A DNA stretch of 64,000 bases from Steinernema hermaphroditum. Its lineage: Eukaryota > Nematoda > Chromadorea > Rhabditida > Steinernematidae. The stretch's first letter is position 1; each line of letters begins with the position of its first letter. The DNA is taken from assembly GCA_030435675.1 (NCBI GenBank), contig CM059621.1:16120001-16184000 (forward strand), written 5' to 3'. The translations under genes were made by a program, and so were the position numbers. The notes under the pieces are model-generated. The model did no database searches, was not told where the DNA came from, and saw only the letters and a program-made list of their open reading frames with translations. Shown here in pieces: positions 1 to 12,361 of this stretch.

Positions 1-291
1 CGTAAAGTCGCCACTCCCAAGACTCGCCGTTCCGTTTCCAGTCGCCGCAACGTCTCGCGGTCCCGGTCAGTCTCTGGCAGCCGCCGTGTCGCGTCGAAGA
101 CCCGCTCTATGCGATCCAAGAGCGCCAGCCGTTCATCCCGACCGAAGAGCGCTACGTCGAAGAAGTCTCTTCGCCGAACTTCGAAGAAGGGCAGCTCCCG
201 TGCTCAGAGGAAGAACGTATCGGCGAAGAAGAGCCGATCCGCACGCAGCATTCCCCGCGATAACCGTGGCAGGTTCGTCAAGCGCCGCTAA
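1..291 (+). CDS. Basic Ser/Arg/Lys-rich protein, 3' part (sperm-chromatin-like)
   Basis: The frame is open from the first base of the window, so the start lies upstream; it stops at TAA 289-291. The 96 visible residues are almost all Arg, Lys, Ser, Ala and Thr, with many SR, SK and RS pairs and no hydrophobic core. The last residues read DNRGRFVKRR. This composition fits a DNA-compacting, protamine-like or SPCH-like sperm nuclear protein, or a disordered SR-type protein; I cannot separate these by eye. AATAAA-type signals follow at about 316 and 348, supporting a real 3' end. Family membership is inferred from composition only. Confidence 0.55.
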   Translation, partial: RKVATPKTRRSVSSRRNVSRSRSVSGSRRVASKTRSMRSKSASRSSRPKSATSKKSLRRTSKKGSSRAQRKNVSAKKSRSARSIPRDNRGRFVKRR

Positions 292-504
292 CACCGCATC
301 GTCGTTCCAGAAGGAATAAAACAATCGATTGTCGATTATTGTGTTCCAATAAATGTAGTACCTACTCCTTCTGTCTATATCGTCCAGCAGTCGGAGACGA
401 CAAACTCACAAATCACATAAAAGTACATGTTAAATTGTCTACAAACATACTATCACAACATATAATAAACTCTATTTTACAAACAAGAGAATGTCGAAGT
501 GAAT

Positions 505-3500
505 TCAAAGAGAGGGCGAGCCGGCGTTGACAAACTCATCCCAAGCGGTCTTCAGCGCTCCTGCGATTTCCTTCGCGAGCTCGTAGTTCTCGTTACCGAC
601 CTGCTTGTCCGGATGCACGACCAACAGCGCCTTATGGAAGTGTTTCTTCACCTATAATTCGACGTGTTGAGAGAGAAAGGCGGGATACAGTACCTGTCCG
701 GCAGAAAGGATGTCCGACATGTTGGGCTGGTTCCACTTGTCGGCGCCCTCCCACAAGATGTCGTTCAGAGAACAGAGCAAGGCACGGATGTTCTTCTCCT
801 TGCCGGCCTTCCAATCGCGGATTGCGATGGACACAGGATCCATCTGCTTGCTCTCCTCCTCCTTCCGCATGTCGGCCAGCGACCGATTGCTGTTCTTCGC
901 CGACGACGAGAATCCCTGCGCGGAGAGGAGATCGTCGAAGGCGTTTGCGGTGACTTTTGGCTTCACACCGGTGGACGTGGAGTTCATCGTGTCGAAGTTA
1001 CTCCGGCTGTAGTTCGGTCGAGTTGTTGGCGTTGCGCGTCCACTGTTACCGGCTGATGAGGAGATGTCTGCAATACGTTTGGGTTAGTGTCTGGTCTTGT
1101 AGTCGTTTTGTCATTTTGAGACTAGACAAGGCAATTTCAAGATCATACCGTTCAGACGGGTCGAACTTCCGGTTGCAGAGTTTGAGTTCGAAGCCAAGAA
1201 ATCGGCGAAAGGATCAAACGCCGACGCTTTCGGAGCTTCAAATGACGGCGCTGACACATTCCTGGACATGCCGTGGTGTGTACCGAACCCGAGAAGATCG
1301 TCCGCCGCCGAAGTGGTCGCTGGATGTGCTGCAGGCGCTGCGTCGAAGTGAGCGAAGGGATCGAAGGCGGCGGGCTGCGACGGCGCCGGAACTGTGTTTG
1401 TCGTCGGTGAACTAAAATCCAAGAGATCGTCGACCTGGTTCCTTGAAGGTTTCGACGGCGTCGGTTTTGCCTTTTTCTCATAGTCGAACTTGTACTGGTC
1501 GGCATCATCGTCCTCTTCTTCATTGGTGATACGGATTCCCGCGAGACGTTCATGGTACTCAGCGTCACCGCCATTCCTCATCGGCGCTACGAGTGGCGCT
1601 TCGTCCCAGAGATTCGGTTTGGGTGCCGCTCGTGGAGGGGAAGGAGGAGGTGGCCGTTGGGGCTGCGCGTGCGGCTGATGATTCCAGTCAAGTTCCGCGA
1701 AGAAGTTATCTTGCGGGGGCTGTTCTTGCTGAAGCGGTTCGGACGATGACAACGGTTGCCGTGCACCGCTGACTGTCGTGAAATCGGGATCGCCAAGCTG
1801 TCGAGATATGTACTCTGAAAAAGAAGATGAAAGTAGCATATGTATTGTAGCAAAAGCGCAGTTACTTCTGAACAATAAAAAAACAGAAAGCGGATTTTGT
1901 TCATTCCTGTGGATCTCATAAATGCTTTTCAACACTTTCACACACAATCAATCAAAAGCCCATCACATAGAGTTCAAATACATGTGCGAGTGCGGTCGGA
2001 AAGCTCCATCCAATAACAGTTTATCCGCCACACTTACCGTGTTCCTCCTCGTCTTGAGTCAATGTTCTCGGTACAACCGAGTCGGGATCGTATCCGAGAA
2101 AGGCAGGTGGTTCAGCGACGCCATTGTTGAATCCTCGATCGCTGGCTCCAACACGGATCCCGAGCACAACCCTAAAATAACACACCGTTGTCATCAGTTC
2201 CCGGCGATTTTGCAGCTAAATCAAACCACCTCTGAAGCCACGACTCCTTTGACGATGACGCCTTCTGTGCACCCTTAAGCTCAAGGGGTCGATACCGACA
2301 GCGCGTCAGCATCGCGGCCGCCGCATTACACGACTGAAAGAGTCCTTCTTGGCTTTTGGCAGCGAGGCCCTCCACGAACGGAAGCAATTACGAGCCGCAC
2401 GCCAAACAGGCCTAATATACGAGCACAAATCAGCTGCGCAGCCGGAAATCGCACAGATATCAGGTTGTCATACATCTGCCGCCGTTGAGCGCCGTTCCTC
2501 ATTATGCAGTGGTCGCCGCGAATGATGTCGCCACAGTGTCTAACGCGCCCCTATACAAATAAGTAGAGCAAAACGGTCAACCACTGAACATAACACGGGC
2601 AGCTAGTCAAACTCCTGCAACAAGAGCCCGTTCACGGCCTATCTAATTATGGACAAAGACGCAAAAAGGCCGAAAATGCCGCGTTCGTGCACGGCTAACA
2701 ATAGCCTTTTGCGGCGGCCACCAGCTCCGAGTCTCCGCCCCTCTAATCCGCGCTCAAATGCTTACCTAAATGGATCGGGCATTTTTGGGTCGTCGTCGAG
2801 GTTCCGATCAACATCCGCACGGCCGAATTCGACTGTTGACGCCGACGGGTCGACGAAATTGGCGTGGAAGCTGGCGTTGAACATCTGCACGAGTTGGACG
2901 CGGTTCGCCACGCGGCTCCAGCGCGTGTGGTACACGAGGACGGTAACGTCGTCGCCGACGGGCACGGCGCCCATCTCCATTTTGACGGATTTGCACTCGG
3001 GCTGTTCAAATGACCTGGAAATGGAGGGTAATTAACGGTGAAGACAGGTGTCTATGTAATGCTGTCTGCACTATAGAGACTGTCTCGAATGCAATTTCTG
3101 TGTGAAATCACGATAACTAGACATAGACCACTAGACAGAGACTGTTGCTAGACTTGTTCGCCCGTTTAAATGTTCGCAATTGGAGGCTTTTTTTGCAACA
3201 GAAGTAACCAATTCCTACCGTATCTGCTCGTACTCCTTCGTCGTGTTCCACAGCTTCGTTCCAGCACTGTACACTTCCACATAGGGCCGACAACCGGTCT
3301 TCACGCGATTAAACAACGGCGTCGGACGGATCTCGATTGAGTCAAGCAGTACGGGCCTGTTGTGAAGAATCTAGAACAAACACTTAAATGCCGCAAGACC
3401 CACTAAGGAAGTCTTACCAGATTCAACTCAGCTCGTGTAGAATTAGCAACCGTACATAGGACATCAAGCTGCCTATGGAAAGAAGCGGGCAAACTGACAG

Positions 3501-6073
3501 GATGCGTTCTCCGTCTAGTGATGAAGTCCACCGCAGACGCCGACTTCGTCGTTATTCTCGAGTAAATCAGCAAAGCAGCCGCCATGAGGATACAGTATTC
3601 TAAAGTTATCGTAGCTTCTTGTGCTGGTTGAAATGGATGACTTACGCTCCGGACCAGTAATGACAATGATGTTGGTTTTGTTCTGTCTCCAAAACACGGC
3701 CACATTCTTCGCGATGGTCATGATCTGGTTGAGCGTGGGTGTGAGACCAGAGGAGAGCTGTGGAAAAGGAGACTCGCTCAAATATCCACCGTAGTCTCCG
3801 CGAAGCCTTCGCAGGCCGAGGTTGTAGATGGCAAATTTCCTCCCGTCGCACTGCTCCATCAAATACTGCCGCATAACGTCTTCAGCTGGACCGGCCAACG
3901 CTTCCGGCATGCCTTCGGCCATCGGAGCTATCGCCATCCTGCTCGTGACGAACATGACATCAGGTCCTTTACCGCCATAAGTAGATTGGACGGTTTGTAC
4001 AACAGCGGCGGAACGATCACGAATGTTCTTGAACAGCGACATTCCTTGGCCCTTGATAGCTCCGAGCATCGCTGAGGCTTGGACTTGAGCCACAGAAGGC
4101 TGGTGGCCGTCCTGCTGCAGCGATTCGTTCCTAGCCGGAGCAGGTGGCGGCGGCCGAGGGGGAGCGTGACGCGCTTGTGGCGAGCCTCCGGAGACTTCGC
4201 CACCAGTAAGTGCACTTGAGTCGACACCGGGTACCCGCGTCTTGACGTCGACGCCCATCGCGACGGCGAGAGCGCCAACGGACTCGCAGAGCTCGCCTAT
4301 TCGGGGCCGGTTCCGCGGGTCGGGCTGCAGTGTCCGCTCTGAAACAGATAATGTAATAGTACTTTTGTCAATGACTAAATTTTAGGCTAAGATTCGCTAT
4401 CCCCGAAGCACCCTAACAGTAGCGCGGTGTTCGCAAGCGGTAGGATTTTTACCGGCTTGAAAAATAGACTCTATGTCTCTGAGACAGACGGTCTGAGACC
4501 AATGCAGACTGTAAATTTTGAGCTGACATCTAAGTGAAATTGATTTCTGACATGTGACCGCTAAGAATTGGTCGAAATTTGAGCGCACCAATTTGCAATC
4601 AGGAACAATCACAAATAAAGTTTTCAGACGTCTATAATTGAGGCTGGACACTTCCATGCAAAGTTCATTTACGACATGCATCGGCTGCTGATTGGTTGGA
4701 CTGTGCAACAACGAAAATACCGTCCAGATAAATTCACCCAGAGAACCCTATCTAACCAAACACAAACTTACGAATCAACGGATGAAACATTGCATACGCA
4801 GATGTCGAATCCGCAGGAAGACTATATTTCGCGTTGATGATTCGCAGTTTCGCGCTGTCCTCAAACGGGTGGGTGCGATAGCACAAGTAATAGAGTATGC
4901 AGCCAAGTGCCTGCAAAGAGAAAAAAGAGACATTTCGGCCCTGATAAGACCTCCTGACTTACCCAAATGTCCTGCGCCGGCCCTATAGGGAAGTTCTGAT
5001 AAAGATCGAGAATCTCGGGCGCACGGTACATTGGCGTCGTATGCCTCTGCATCTCTTCCTCCACTTGAGACCGTCTTAGAGCGGACCATGAGTCGTCTAC
5101 GAAGTGCACTTCTGTCGTCGCACTTCCGAAATCGCACAATTTGACAAAACCCGACGCGTCAAAGAGTAAATTTTCGATCTGAACTCCTCTTGGTCAGCTT
5201 AATACCACTTTCCACAAAGTACCTTAATGTCCCTGTGAGTGATGGGCGCGGGACGATCGTGCATATGCCGCACGGCCGCGCACGCCGCATGGAAGATCTT
5301 CACGATCTGCTCGGGGCTCAGCGTGTTCTTATTGAGGAAGTCGACCACTGAACCACCGGAACATAGCTCCGTGAGCAGGAGGAACTCTATTCGGCCGCGC
5401 GCTTCTTGTGCATTCAGCTGGGCGGCCTGGACGTAGCGGAGAATGGCGGGATGGCCTGTCAGCTGAGAGTTGATACGGTTACATAAAGTTGTGGTTTAAG
5501 GCAGCGATTACCTCGCGAAGGATACGGATTTCGCGAAGAACCGCGTCGGCGGCTTCACGGTCAGCGGCCAGTTGTCTTTTGAGAGCGAACCAGTTGCCTT
5601 GAGCATCTTGAGCGGAGAACACCAGCGCGAATCCACCTAAAAGGGCATGTGTGAGTCATCCACTGCCCGAGAACCATGCTATCAACGGAAAGCAATCGTT
5701 ATCGGATAGATTATCGGTTCAGTTAAATCCACTATATACAAACGAAAACAACGACTTAGATGGAAATAAACACAACATTACATGCTTTTCTCACTTCCCA
5801 ACTTTACACTGAAGCCTAAAACGACAATTTTCAAACACAAAACGTTGCCAAACAAAAGGATCAAGATGTCCTGACGTTCCTATGGAGATATCGATCGAAT
5901 TGCAATGTAAACAACCCACCTTCCGCCAGCAGGGAACGTATCCTCAGCCGGAATCCACCGACTTCGATGCTTTGACCGACCAGCGCGTGATCGCCAGCGC
6001 CACCGGCCCCGGGAGGTCGATTCGGCGCCGCCTGGCTGAGATAGTTGAACGCGGATCGGAACAGATCCGTCAT
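505..6073 (-). CDS. dnj-25: GAK/auxilin: Ser/Thr kinase + PTEN-like/C2 + clathrin-binding + J domain
   Basis: Cyclin-G-associated kinase/auxilin, which recruits Hsc70 to uncoat clathrin vesicles. Exon 1 (5920-6073) starts MTDLFRSAFNYL and runs to the kinase edge. Exon 2 (about 5512-5636) has the glycine loop GGFALV and the lysine of ALKRQL. The next exons carry HRDIK and CDFGSATT, so the kinase looks active. About 4340-3640 is a linker and PTEN-like domain, and 3430-2770 a C2-like part. About 1815-1111 is disordered, with AP2/clathrin motifs (DPF, DDLLDF, DDLLGF). The last exons (987-505) hold KPKVTANAFDDLL, the auxilin helix and a J domain with HPD. Order and motifs match human GAK from end to end. 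The PTEN loop lacks the catalytic HCxxGR. The segment at about 2040-2640 is poorly resolved and exons there are tentative. Upstream DNA 6074-6424 shows nothing else. Confidence 0.93.
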
Positions 6074-6424
6074 CGAATCGATCTGAAATGGATGGCGATG
6101 AAGGTGGACATCGATGAGACACGCAGATATCTCGGAAACAGGCTCCCGTGGTGAATCCTCGAGGCGATGACGAAGAAGAAGGTGAGCGGGAGCCATTCGT
6201 GCATCGAATAATCGATGCTTACAATTAGTTGGAAGTTTCGGACATCGCGGTGAGACCCTGCGGAAATGTCTGCTCTTTTGTCTAGGTCTGTGCACCCTTT
6301 GGCGTTGTTATGAAATGCGTCATCCATCTGTTTGGAGTATCGAATGTCTCTCTGTCTAGTGCAATGATAACAGACACAAAGCGTGGGTGGGGCAGAATAC
6401 GGTGAGAGGAAGGATTCCGAATGT

Positions 6425-6497
6425 GGCCTCGTGGCGCAATGGATAACGCGTCGGTCTACGGAACCGAAGATTGCAGGTTCGAATCCTGCCGAGGTCG
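6425..6497 (+). tRNA. tRNA-Arg (anticodon ACG)
   Basis: A full cloverleaf can be drawn. The 7-bp acceptor stem GGCCTCG/CGAGGTC has one G-U pair, the anticodon stem TCGGT/ACCGA encloses loop CTACGGA, and the T arm is GCAGG-TTCGAAT-CCTGC. The anticodon ACG (read as ICG) decodes CGU/CGC/CGA arginine codons. There is no intron. A T-run after the 3' end is consistent with Pol III termination. An identical gene lies 110 bp downstream in opposite orientation. Confidence 0.96.
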
Positions 6498-6606
6498 AAA
6501 AATTATTTTAGCATTTTCAAATCTTTTTTTAGTTCTTTTTACATTTTTTACAAATCATTTAGACAAATTTATTCGAAATGAACCAAATAAAAATTAGAAA
6601 AACTTT

Positions 6607-6679
6607 CGACCTCGGCAGGATTCGAACCTGCAATCTTCGGTTCCGTAGACCGACGCGTTATCCATTGCGCCACGAGGCC
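6607..6679 (-). tRNA. tRNA-Arg (anticodon ACG), second convergent copy
   Basis: The reverse complement of this stretch is identical to the tRNA-Arg(ACG) at 6425-6497 over all 73 bases. The two genes point at each other with AT-rich DNA between them. On its own strand a T-rich stretch follows the 3' end, as expected for Pol III termination. Both copies have intact stems, so both look functional. Confidence 0.96.
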
Positions 6680-6917
6680 ACACAGTTCCACCTGCTTCTC
6701 AGTATTATTACTTACGCACCCCTTAACCCAAGTCCATCAATCTTCCTATTCCAGTTCCCCATCTCCCACACATCAACAATAAATCAGACACCCAGGGCGA
6801 TATTTGCCTAACGCCGCCATCACGGCCGTCGATCATGACCTGCGTGACTGCTTTGTTTCCAGGCGCTATAAGAGAGCGGCACCCTTTGGCCTTGACCACA
6901 GCCATAGTCCTCTAAAA

Positions 6918-7586
6918 ATGCGTCGCTGCCAGGCGCTCCTGCTCTCCGTGCTGCTGGCCGTTGCAGCCGCCAATCCAAGGTAAGCTGCTTCGTGGACTGT
7001 TAGCCTGAGCGCTAATGGGGCGCGGTACGGTAGGATCAGTTGTTTTTTCAAAATCTCGAGAGTTTACCAGACAGGTGTCTCTATTTGATCGTCTGGTCGA
7101 GTGTTTGCTGTCTATGTCTCGTCTGTTCGGCAGCCACATGAGACGTTTCCTTTAAGGTTTTCAGTCGCTAATCGCGTTGTCGGCAATATAAACAAAAACT
7201 TGTTTTTCTTATCTTTCGCCATCTACTTTCCTTTTGGAACTTAAACATAGGCTATATTTAGATGTATAGATATCGATGTTATGGACTAGGCTTCAAGTTG
7301 GATCTCTTCTCACAAAAAAAACAATAAATTTGAAATATTTGTGTTGTAAACTCTGTGTTTACAAGCTAAACACCACAATCACATGACTTTTGTACTTTGT
7401 AAATAGCGTTGTCAGCAATACTGATAAGAAGAGCTCATTTATAGGGTCTATTGAGGCCACTGTTAGCACTAGAGCTTCGCCTTCACCCCTATTTTTCCCT
7501 CTGATCATAGATTAAGTGTTTTGCGAGCGTTCAGTTGCTCCGCCATAGCCGACGAATTGCGTTCGGCGAATTGGGAGTGGGACTAA
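6918..7586 (+). CDS. Putative small secreted peptide (37 aa, two exons)
   Basis: A TATAAGAG box at 6867-6874 lies about 50 bp before an ATG in good context (AAAATG, 6918). Exon 1 (6918-6979) encodes a clear signal peptide, MRRCQALLLSVLLAVAAANP, and ends at a consensus donor (GTAAGC). A compatible acceptor (GTTCAG, exon 2 from 7535) joins in frame to a short tail SCSAIADELRSANWEWD and a stop at 7584-7586. The motif GAATAAATAA follows at about 7666. A second in-frame acceptor (TAG at about 7509) would add eight residues. I recognise no family; it could be a neuropeptide-like or nematode-specific secreted peptide. The signal exon and promoter are clear, the second exon is inference. Confidence 0.4.
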
Positions 7587-8767
7587 AAGTGCACGAGACC
7601 TTAAAGTGCAATTTCCGAGGATAATGACCTGGCGTTCCATATGCATTTTTCTAAATATGTGTTTGAATAAATAACCAAATTGGTTTCGGCGTTTTTAGCG
7701 CGTTATAGACTGTAGACCTTCAAGCTGTCTGGAACATTATGGACTTTGACGAGGTGAAGTGTTCCGCCACCATGCATCGATTCCACACAATCGCACAACG
7801 TCAGATCGCTTCGTCTATACAATCACAATTATAGACAGTTCCGTCTAGAATCTGCTACAGACTGTGCAGAAATGAGACAGTCTGGAAAATCATTTCGTAT
7901 GAATCATGGTGGAGACCGGTCGCAAAATATGTATCAAAGAATCTTTCCGTACAATAGACAGACAACCAGAAGTCTAGACAGTGTAGGTCGAGTCATAAAA
8001 ACTGATCACCCACAGACGCCGCCTAAATTTGCATTGTTCACTGTCACCATAAGACAGATTCCAGTACGACTGGACAAGACCCCATATTTTCAAATTGGCC
8101 CATAAAACAGGTCTTTATCTTAAACTTCTTTCATTGTTAGAACAAATATTGCAAGATTATCAGAAATCGCTGAAAACGGCTACAGCGAGTTTCTTTGATT
8201 TTTTTCGGATTTTGGTGGGAATCGGAATCGCGGAAAATGAGAGCGAACTGATGACATGCACGGGAACAATTTCAAGCGATGAAACGGTAATCAGCGTGGC
8301 AGGACCAGCTTCTGAATCGATGAGGCAACGAGGGGGTGATTGCTCGATTAGTGTGTTCCGTCGTTGTGGAATAAAGTTTATTTCTCTTTGCTTGGTCGCG
8401 AGAAGTAGGGACGCTTGGGATTGTCGATTCCGGATTTGCTTCGACATTGCTGCTGTCGCGCCTGTGGAATCCTGTTCGCAGTAGGAACAGCGTGTATTAT
8501 GAGCTGACTCCTTCGGGAATGGAGCAAAGTGTATGCGGTGTACGCGGCGTGCAGCGCTCGCTAGGGAAGATTCGCGTGTGTGTGAATTGGTCGCTACTTT
8601 TGCTTGACAAGCAGTTGCAGAGCGCCACATCAAACCCTTCTCTTTAGTAAGCTGCAGTGGCTCATTCGAAAGATGATCGTAGCGTGACCGTATGAAATCG
8701 CCTGATCGCGTGACTCCTTCTATCTAACCTCGACGTCTTGATCTCATTTTCGGTCTACCGATTAGCG
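7587..8767 (+). other. Intergenic region with no recognised gene
   Basis: Between the putative peptide gene and the oligopeptidase I see only short accidental frames. The stretch has several copies of the AGACAG/CTGTCT/TCTAGA words that recur through the left part of the window (for example 7830-7990). The last few hundred bases are presumably the promoter of the downstream gene; I see no clear TATA box. Confidence 0.5.
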
Positions 8768-11512
8768 ATGCTGCTGACTCGAAGCATCTCCCAGTGGCGT
8801 CGTCTAAACGCGTTTAATCTAACAGCTCGTTCGTTTTTCATGAACCCCCGCCTCGCCTCCGCCCGTCGAACGATGCCCTCTTCCGAAGCGAACGCGGTGG
8901 TCAACGTTGCCAACGGAGGCGAAGCCTCGGCCGACTCCATCGCCATCGACCCGTCGAGGTATCCAATCGCCCGAAAGGACGCCTCCGTCGTTGACAACTT
9001 TCATGGCACCGGAGTAAGCCATACTGTTTGAGTGGACTCAATCTGGATCTAGGTGGCCGACCCTTACCGATGGATGGAGAATCCGGATGGCGATGAGACG
9101 AAGACGTTCGTCGATGAGTGCAACAAGGTCTCCGAGCCGTTCCTGAACGCGTCAGGCGTGCGCGAAACCATGCGCGCTCGTCTGACAGAGCTCTGGGACT
9201 ACGAGAAGTATGGGTGCACGGCGAAGCGCGGAAAGTTCTACTATTATTCGTACAATACCGGGCTGCAGAACCAGAAGTAAGTATCTGTGTTCGCTTTCTT
9301 TGACTAGATGGATGAGGTCATGTATCTATGAAGAATGTGCACCTCTCAAAAGTACCCTAATGCATAAACTCCTATTTTCAGTGTCATCTACCAACAAACG
9401 TCCCTCGACGCTCCCGGAAAGGTCTTTCTTGACCCGAACACTCTCTCCTCTGACGGCACGACCTCTGTGCGCCAGACGTGCTGGACCGAAGACGGCGAAA
9501 TCTATGCCTACGGCCTCTCAGAGAAGGGCTCCGACTGGGTGACCGTCCGCTTCAAGAAGGCCAGCGGCGAGGAGCTCCCCGATGTGATCACGGGCGTCAA
9601 GCACAGCGACCTCGCGTGGATGGCCGACAACTCGGGCATCTTCTACTCGCGCTATCCGGACTACAAGGGCGCTCTGGAGGGATCTACCGTCGACAAGCAG
9701 GAGTACCACTCACTCTTCTTCCACAAGATGGGCACAAATTGCGAGGAGGACCTGTTGGTCGCCGATTTCCGTCACGATCCTAACATTATGGTGTACGTAG
9801 GCGGGTCGTCTTGTACAGAAACTAAATTTTGAGTTTAGTGGCGGAGAGGTGTCCGAAGACGGCCGCTACTTGGTGGTCTCCGCCAGCAAGGGATGCGATC
9901 CCACCAACCAGCTCTTCTACTATGATTTGGCTGCTGTTGGAAACAAGATTGAAGGAAAACTGAAGCTGAAGCCTCTCTTTGATAAGTCCGATGCGAAGTA
10001 TGATGTAAGAAGAGACCTTATGGACCCACCGTAACCAATCCATCTTTTTCAGTTCGTCGACAGCGACGGCGACTCAGCGATCGTGCAGACAAACCACGAG
10101 GCGCCGATGTTCAAGGTGATCCGCGTGAAGTTTGAAACCGCTAACGACGGTCCCTCCAACTGGGAGACGCTGATCGCCGAGAACGAGCGCCACAAACTGG
10201 ACTGGGTTGCGCCGGTGGCCGGCGACCGTCTCGTCGCCGTCTATCTAGAGGATGTCAAGAACACGATGTACGTGCACTCACTGAAGGACGGCGCGCGTCT
10301 CCAGCAGATCCCCATCGACATCGGCTCCATCACCTCCTGCGCCATCAAGAAGACCTCGTCGGAGATGTTTTTTTCCTTCGAATCGTTCTTCACGCCTACC
10401 GTAGTCTACCAGCTGGAGTTTGGCACGGAGACGCCAACGCCGAAGGAGATCCGTCGCGTGAAGATCCCCGGCGTCGACTTCTCGCAGTTCGCCGTCAAGC
10501 AGGTTTTCTATCCCAGCAAGGATGGCACCAAGATCCCGATGTACATCCTACACAGAAAGGACGTCGTTCTCGACGGAAACAATCCGACGATCCTCAATGG
10601 ATACGGTGGATTCAACGTCGCCGACGAGCCGTATTTCTCGGTCACTCGTCTTCTCGTGCTCCAGCACTTCCACGGAGTCGTCGTCAACACGAATCTGAGG
10701 GGCGGAAGGTAAGGGTTACCGTAGTCATACCTTCAAGCATCGGCTCATTTCAGCGAATACGGAGAGAAATGGCACGAGGCCGGGATGCGCGAGAGGAAGC
10801 AGAACGTCTTCGATGACTTCATCTCCGCCGCCGAGTACCTCATCGAGAACAAGTACACGAACCCGTCACGTCTCGCCATCCACGGAGGTTCCAACGGAGG
10901 CCTTCTTGTGGCCGCGTGCTCCCAGCAGCGGCCCGAGCTCTATGGAGCTGTGCTGAACCGAGTCGGGTGAGTTACTTTAATGGTTATGAACACTTGGAGT
11001 CGACGTAGGGAATCGTCGATAAGCCTCGATAGGAGCTGCGTTTTCACTCTTATCTTCATACCCATTTCAGAGTCATGGACATGCTCCGCTTCCACAAATT
11101 CACCGTCGGATCGGCGTGGATTCCGGAGTACGGTAACCCCGACGTAGAGGACGACTTCAAGTTCATCTACAAGTACTCTCCGTTGCACAACCTCCGCATG
11201 CCGGATGCCAAGGGTCAGTGGCCGGCGACAATGCTCATGACGGCCGATCACGACGACCGAGTGGTGCCGTCGCACAGTCTCAAGTACATGGCCACCCTCT
11301 ACAACCTGGTTGCCTCCGAGGCCAAGGAGTACCAGCGGAATCCGCTGATCATGCGAGTGGAAGTGAAAGCGGGTCACGGCGCCGGCAAGCCCACGAGCAA
11401 GATCGTAAGTCTGGATTGAAGTGGTTCGTTTAAGTCGTTTTCCTTTCAGATTGCCGAGATCGTCGACATGTACAGCTTTTTGCAACGGGTGCTCAAAATG
11501 ACCTGGTTTTGA
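8768..11512 (+). CDS. PREP: Prolyl oligopeptidase (S9A serine peptidase)
   Basis: Cleaves peptides of up to about 30 residues after proline. Exons run 8768-9013, from 9053, from 9383, from 9839, from about 10053, from 10754, from 11071, and a final exon ending at TGA 11510-11512. The N-terminal domain begins [16 protein letters not shown] and [16 protein letters not shown]; beta-propeller blades follow ([23 protein letters not shown]). The catalytic Ser lies in [11 protein letters not shown], the Asp in [10 protein letters not shown] and the His in [11 protein letters not shown], so the triad is complete. Alignment with the human enzyme is nearly gap-free. The N terminus is odd: about 60 Arg/Ser/Ala-rich residues precede the conserved start and resemble a mitochondrial presequence. 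Internal ATGs at about 8840 and 8873 could give a cytosolic form. Confidence 0.95.
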
Positions 11513-11825
11513 ATTCAATGTACCGGTGGTGTAATTTATTGAATATTGTTGTCTTGGACAACCTTTTTTCTCGATTTGGGTAAATAAATGTGTTGAGGAT
11601 GCTTCTACGAGATCGAGCTGTGATACCTGTTCTTCTTCTGCATTTGATCTGTGTACAAGGACGCGAAAAGTCTACTTCGGTGTCTGTCTGACAGACAATG
11701 TCTTTCCCACCGCTTCCAACCGACAAAATCGTTGTTTCTGTGTGCAGAGTGCTTGTCTGGTAGAGACCGAGGAAGACTTAAAAGTGGATTTTCCTTCTAA
11801 GATAACTTCCATCGAAGAATGTACT

Positions 11826-12361
11826 TTATCCACTCACTAATAAATACAATACCCCTAGTAATGTGGCTGAACCTCCAATCCAGAGGGGCGGCGCTGCATT
11901 GCACAGAGTCCGATCATTGCAGCAGCAGAGACGACCTCCTTCGAAGTCGATGCACGAGTTCTTCTTCGACTGAAATCACACATTTTCATTTTATCCGTGA
12001 CGATAGATCACACCATGTTCTTACAGTACCCGCTTACGGTGAGGCCAATGCCCACCTGTGAACATCCTCTCGCCGTTCCCTCTGCAAATTTCGGAATGTA
12101 AGTACTATAAGTCACCATGTTTAGGATACCTCTGTGGGCGTATTTGATACAAAATCCCCCGTCGCACTCTTCGGGATCGGCTTCCGCAAAGTCGTCTCCT
12201 CCGAAATGGCGAACGATCGCCCTGGAAGGTTTCTCGAAGTGGCACTGAAGGGAGGGTATCTTTGATCGTCTGCTGGTTGTGGGTACGGTAGAGTTGAAAG
12301 TGGGCATGTTCGCGAGGCAGGATGTATATGTCATTAGTGTTAAGAATAAAACGAGCAACAT
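11826..12361 (-). CDS. GPI-anchored three-finger (Ly6/ET-module-like) protein, 139 aa
   Basis: Three exons (12361-12130, 12081-12038, 11969-11826) join in frame across introns of 48 and 68 bp. The protein begins with a signal peptide (MLLVLFLTLMTYTSCLA). A cysteine-rich module follows with CHFEK, ECDGGFCIKYA, ARGCSQ and the diagnostic CCCNDRTLCN ending. A hydrophobic tail (LWIGGSATLLGVLYLLVSG) ends at the stop, typical of a GPI signal. TTTTCAG lies seven bases before the ATG, a likely trans-splice acceptor. Nematode proteins of this architecture sit on the outer membrane; no ligand can be guessed. The fold assignment rests on cysteine spacing and the CCC..CN signature. Confidence 0.75.

Noticed and set aside
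5861..6154. Open frames on the plus strand opposite GAK exon 1
   Set aside because: They mirror a GC-rich coding exon and carry no motif; the minus strand matches GAK clearly.
10940..11518. 192-codon minus-strand frame
   Set aside because: It lies fully antisense to the catalytic exons of the prolyl oligopeptidase.
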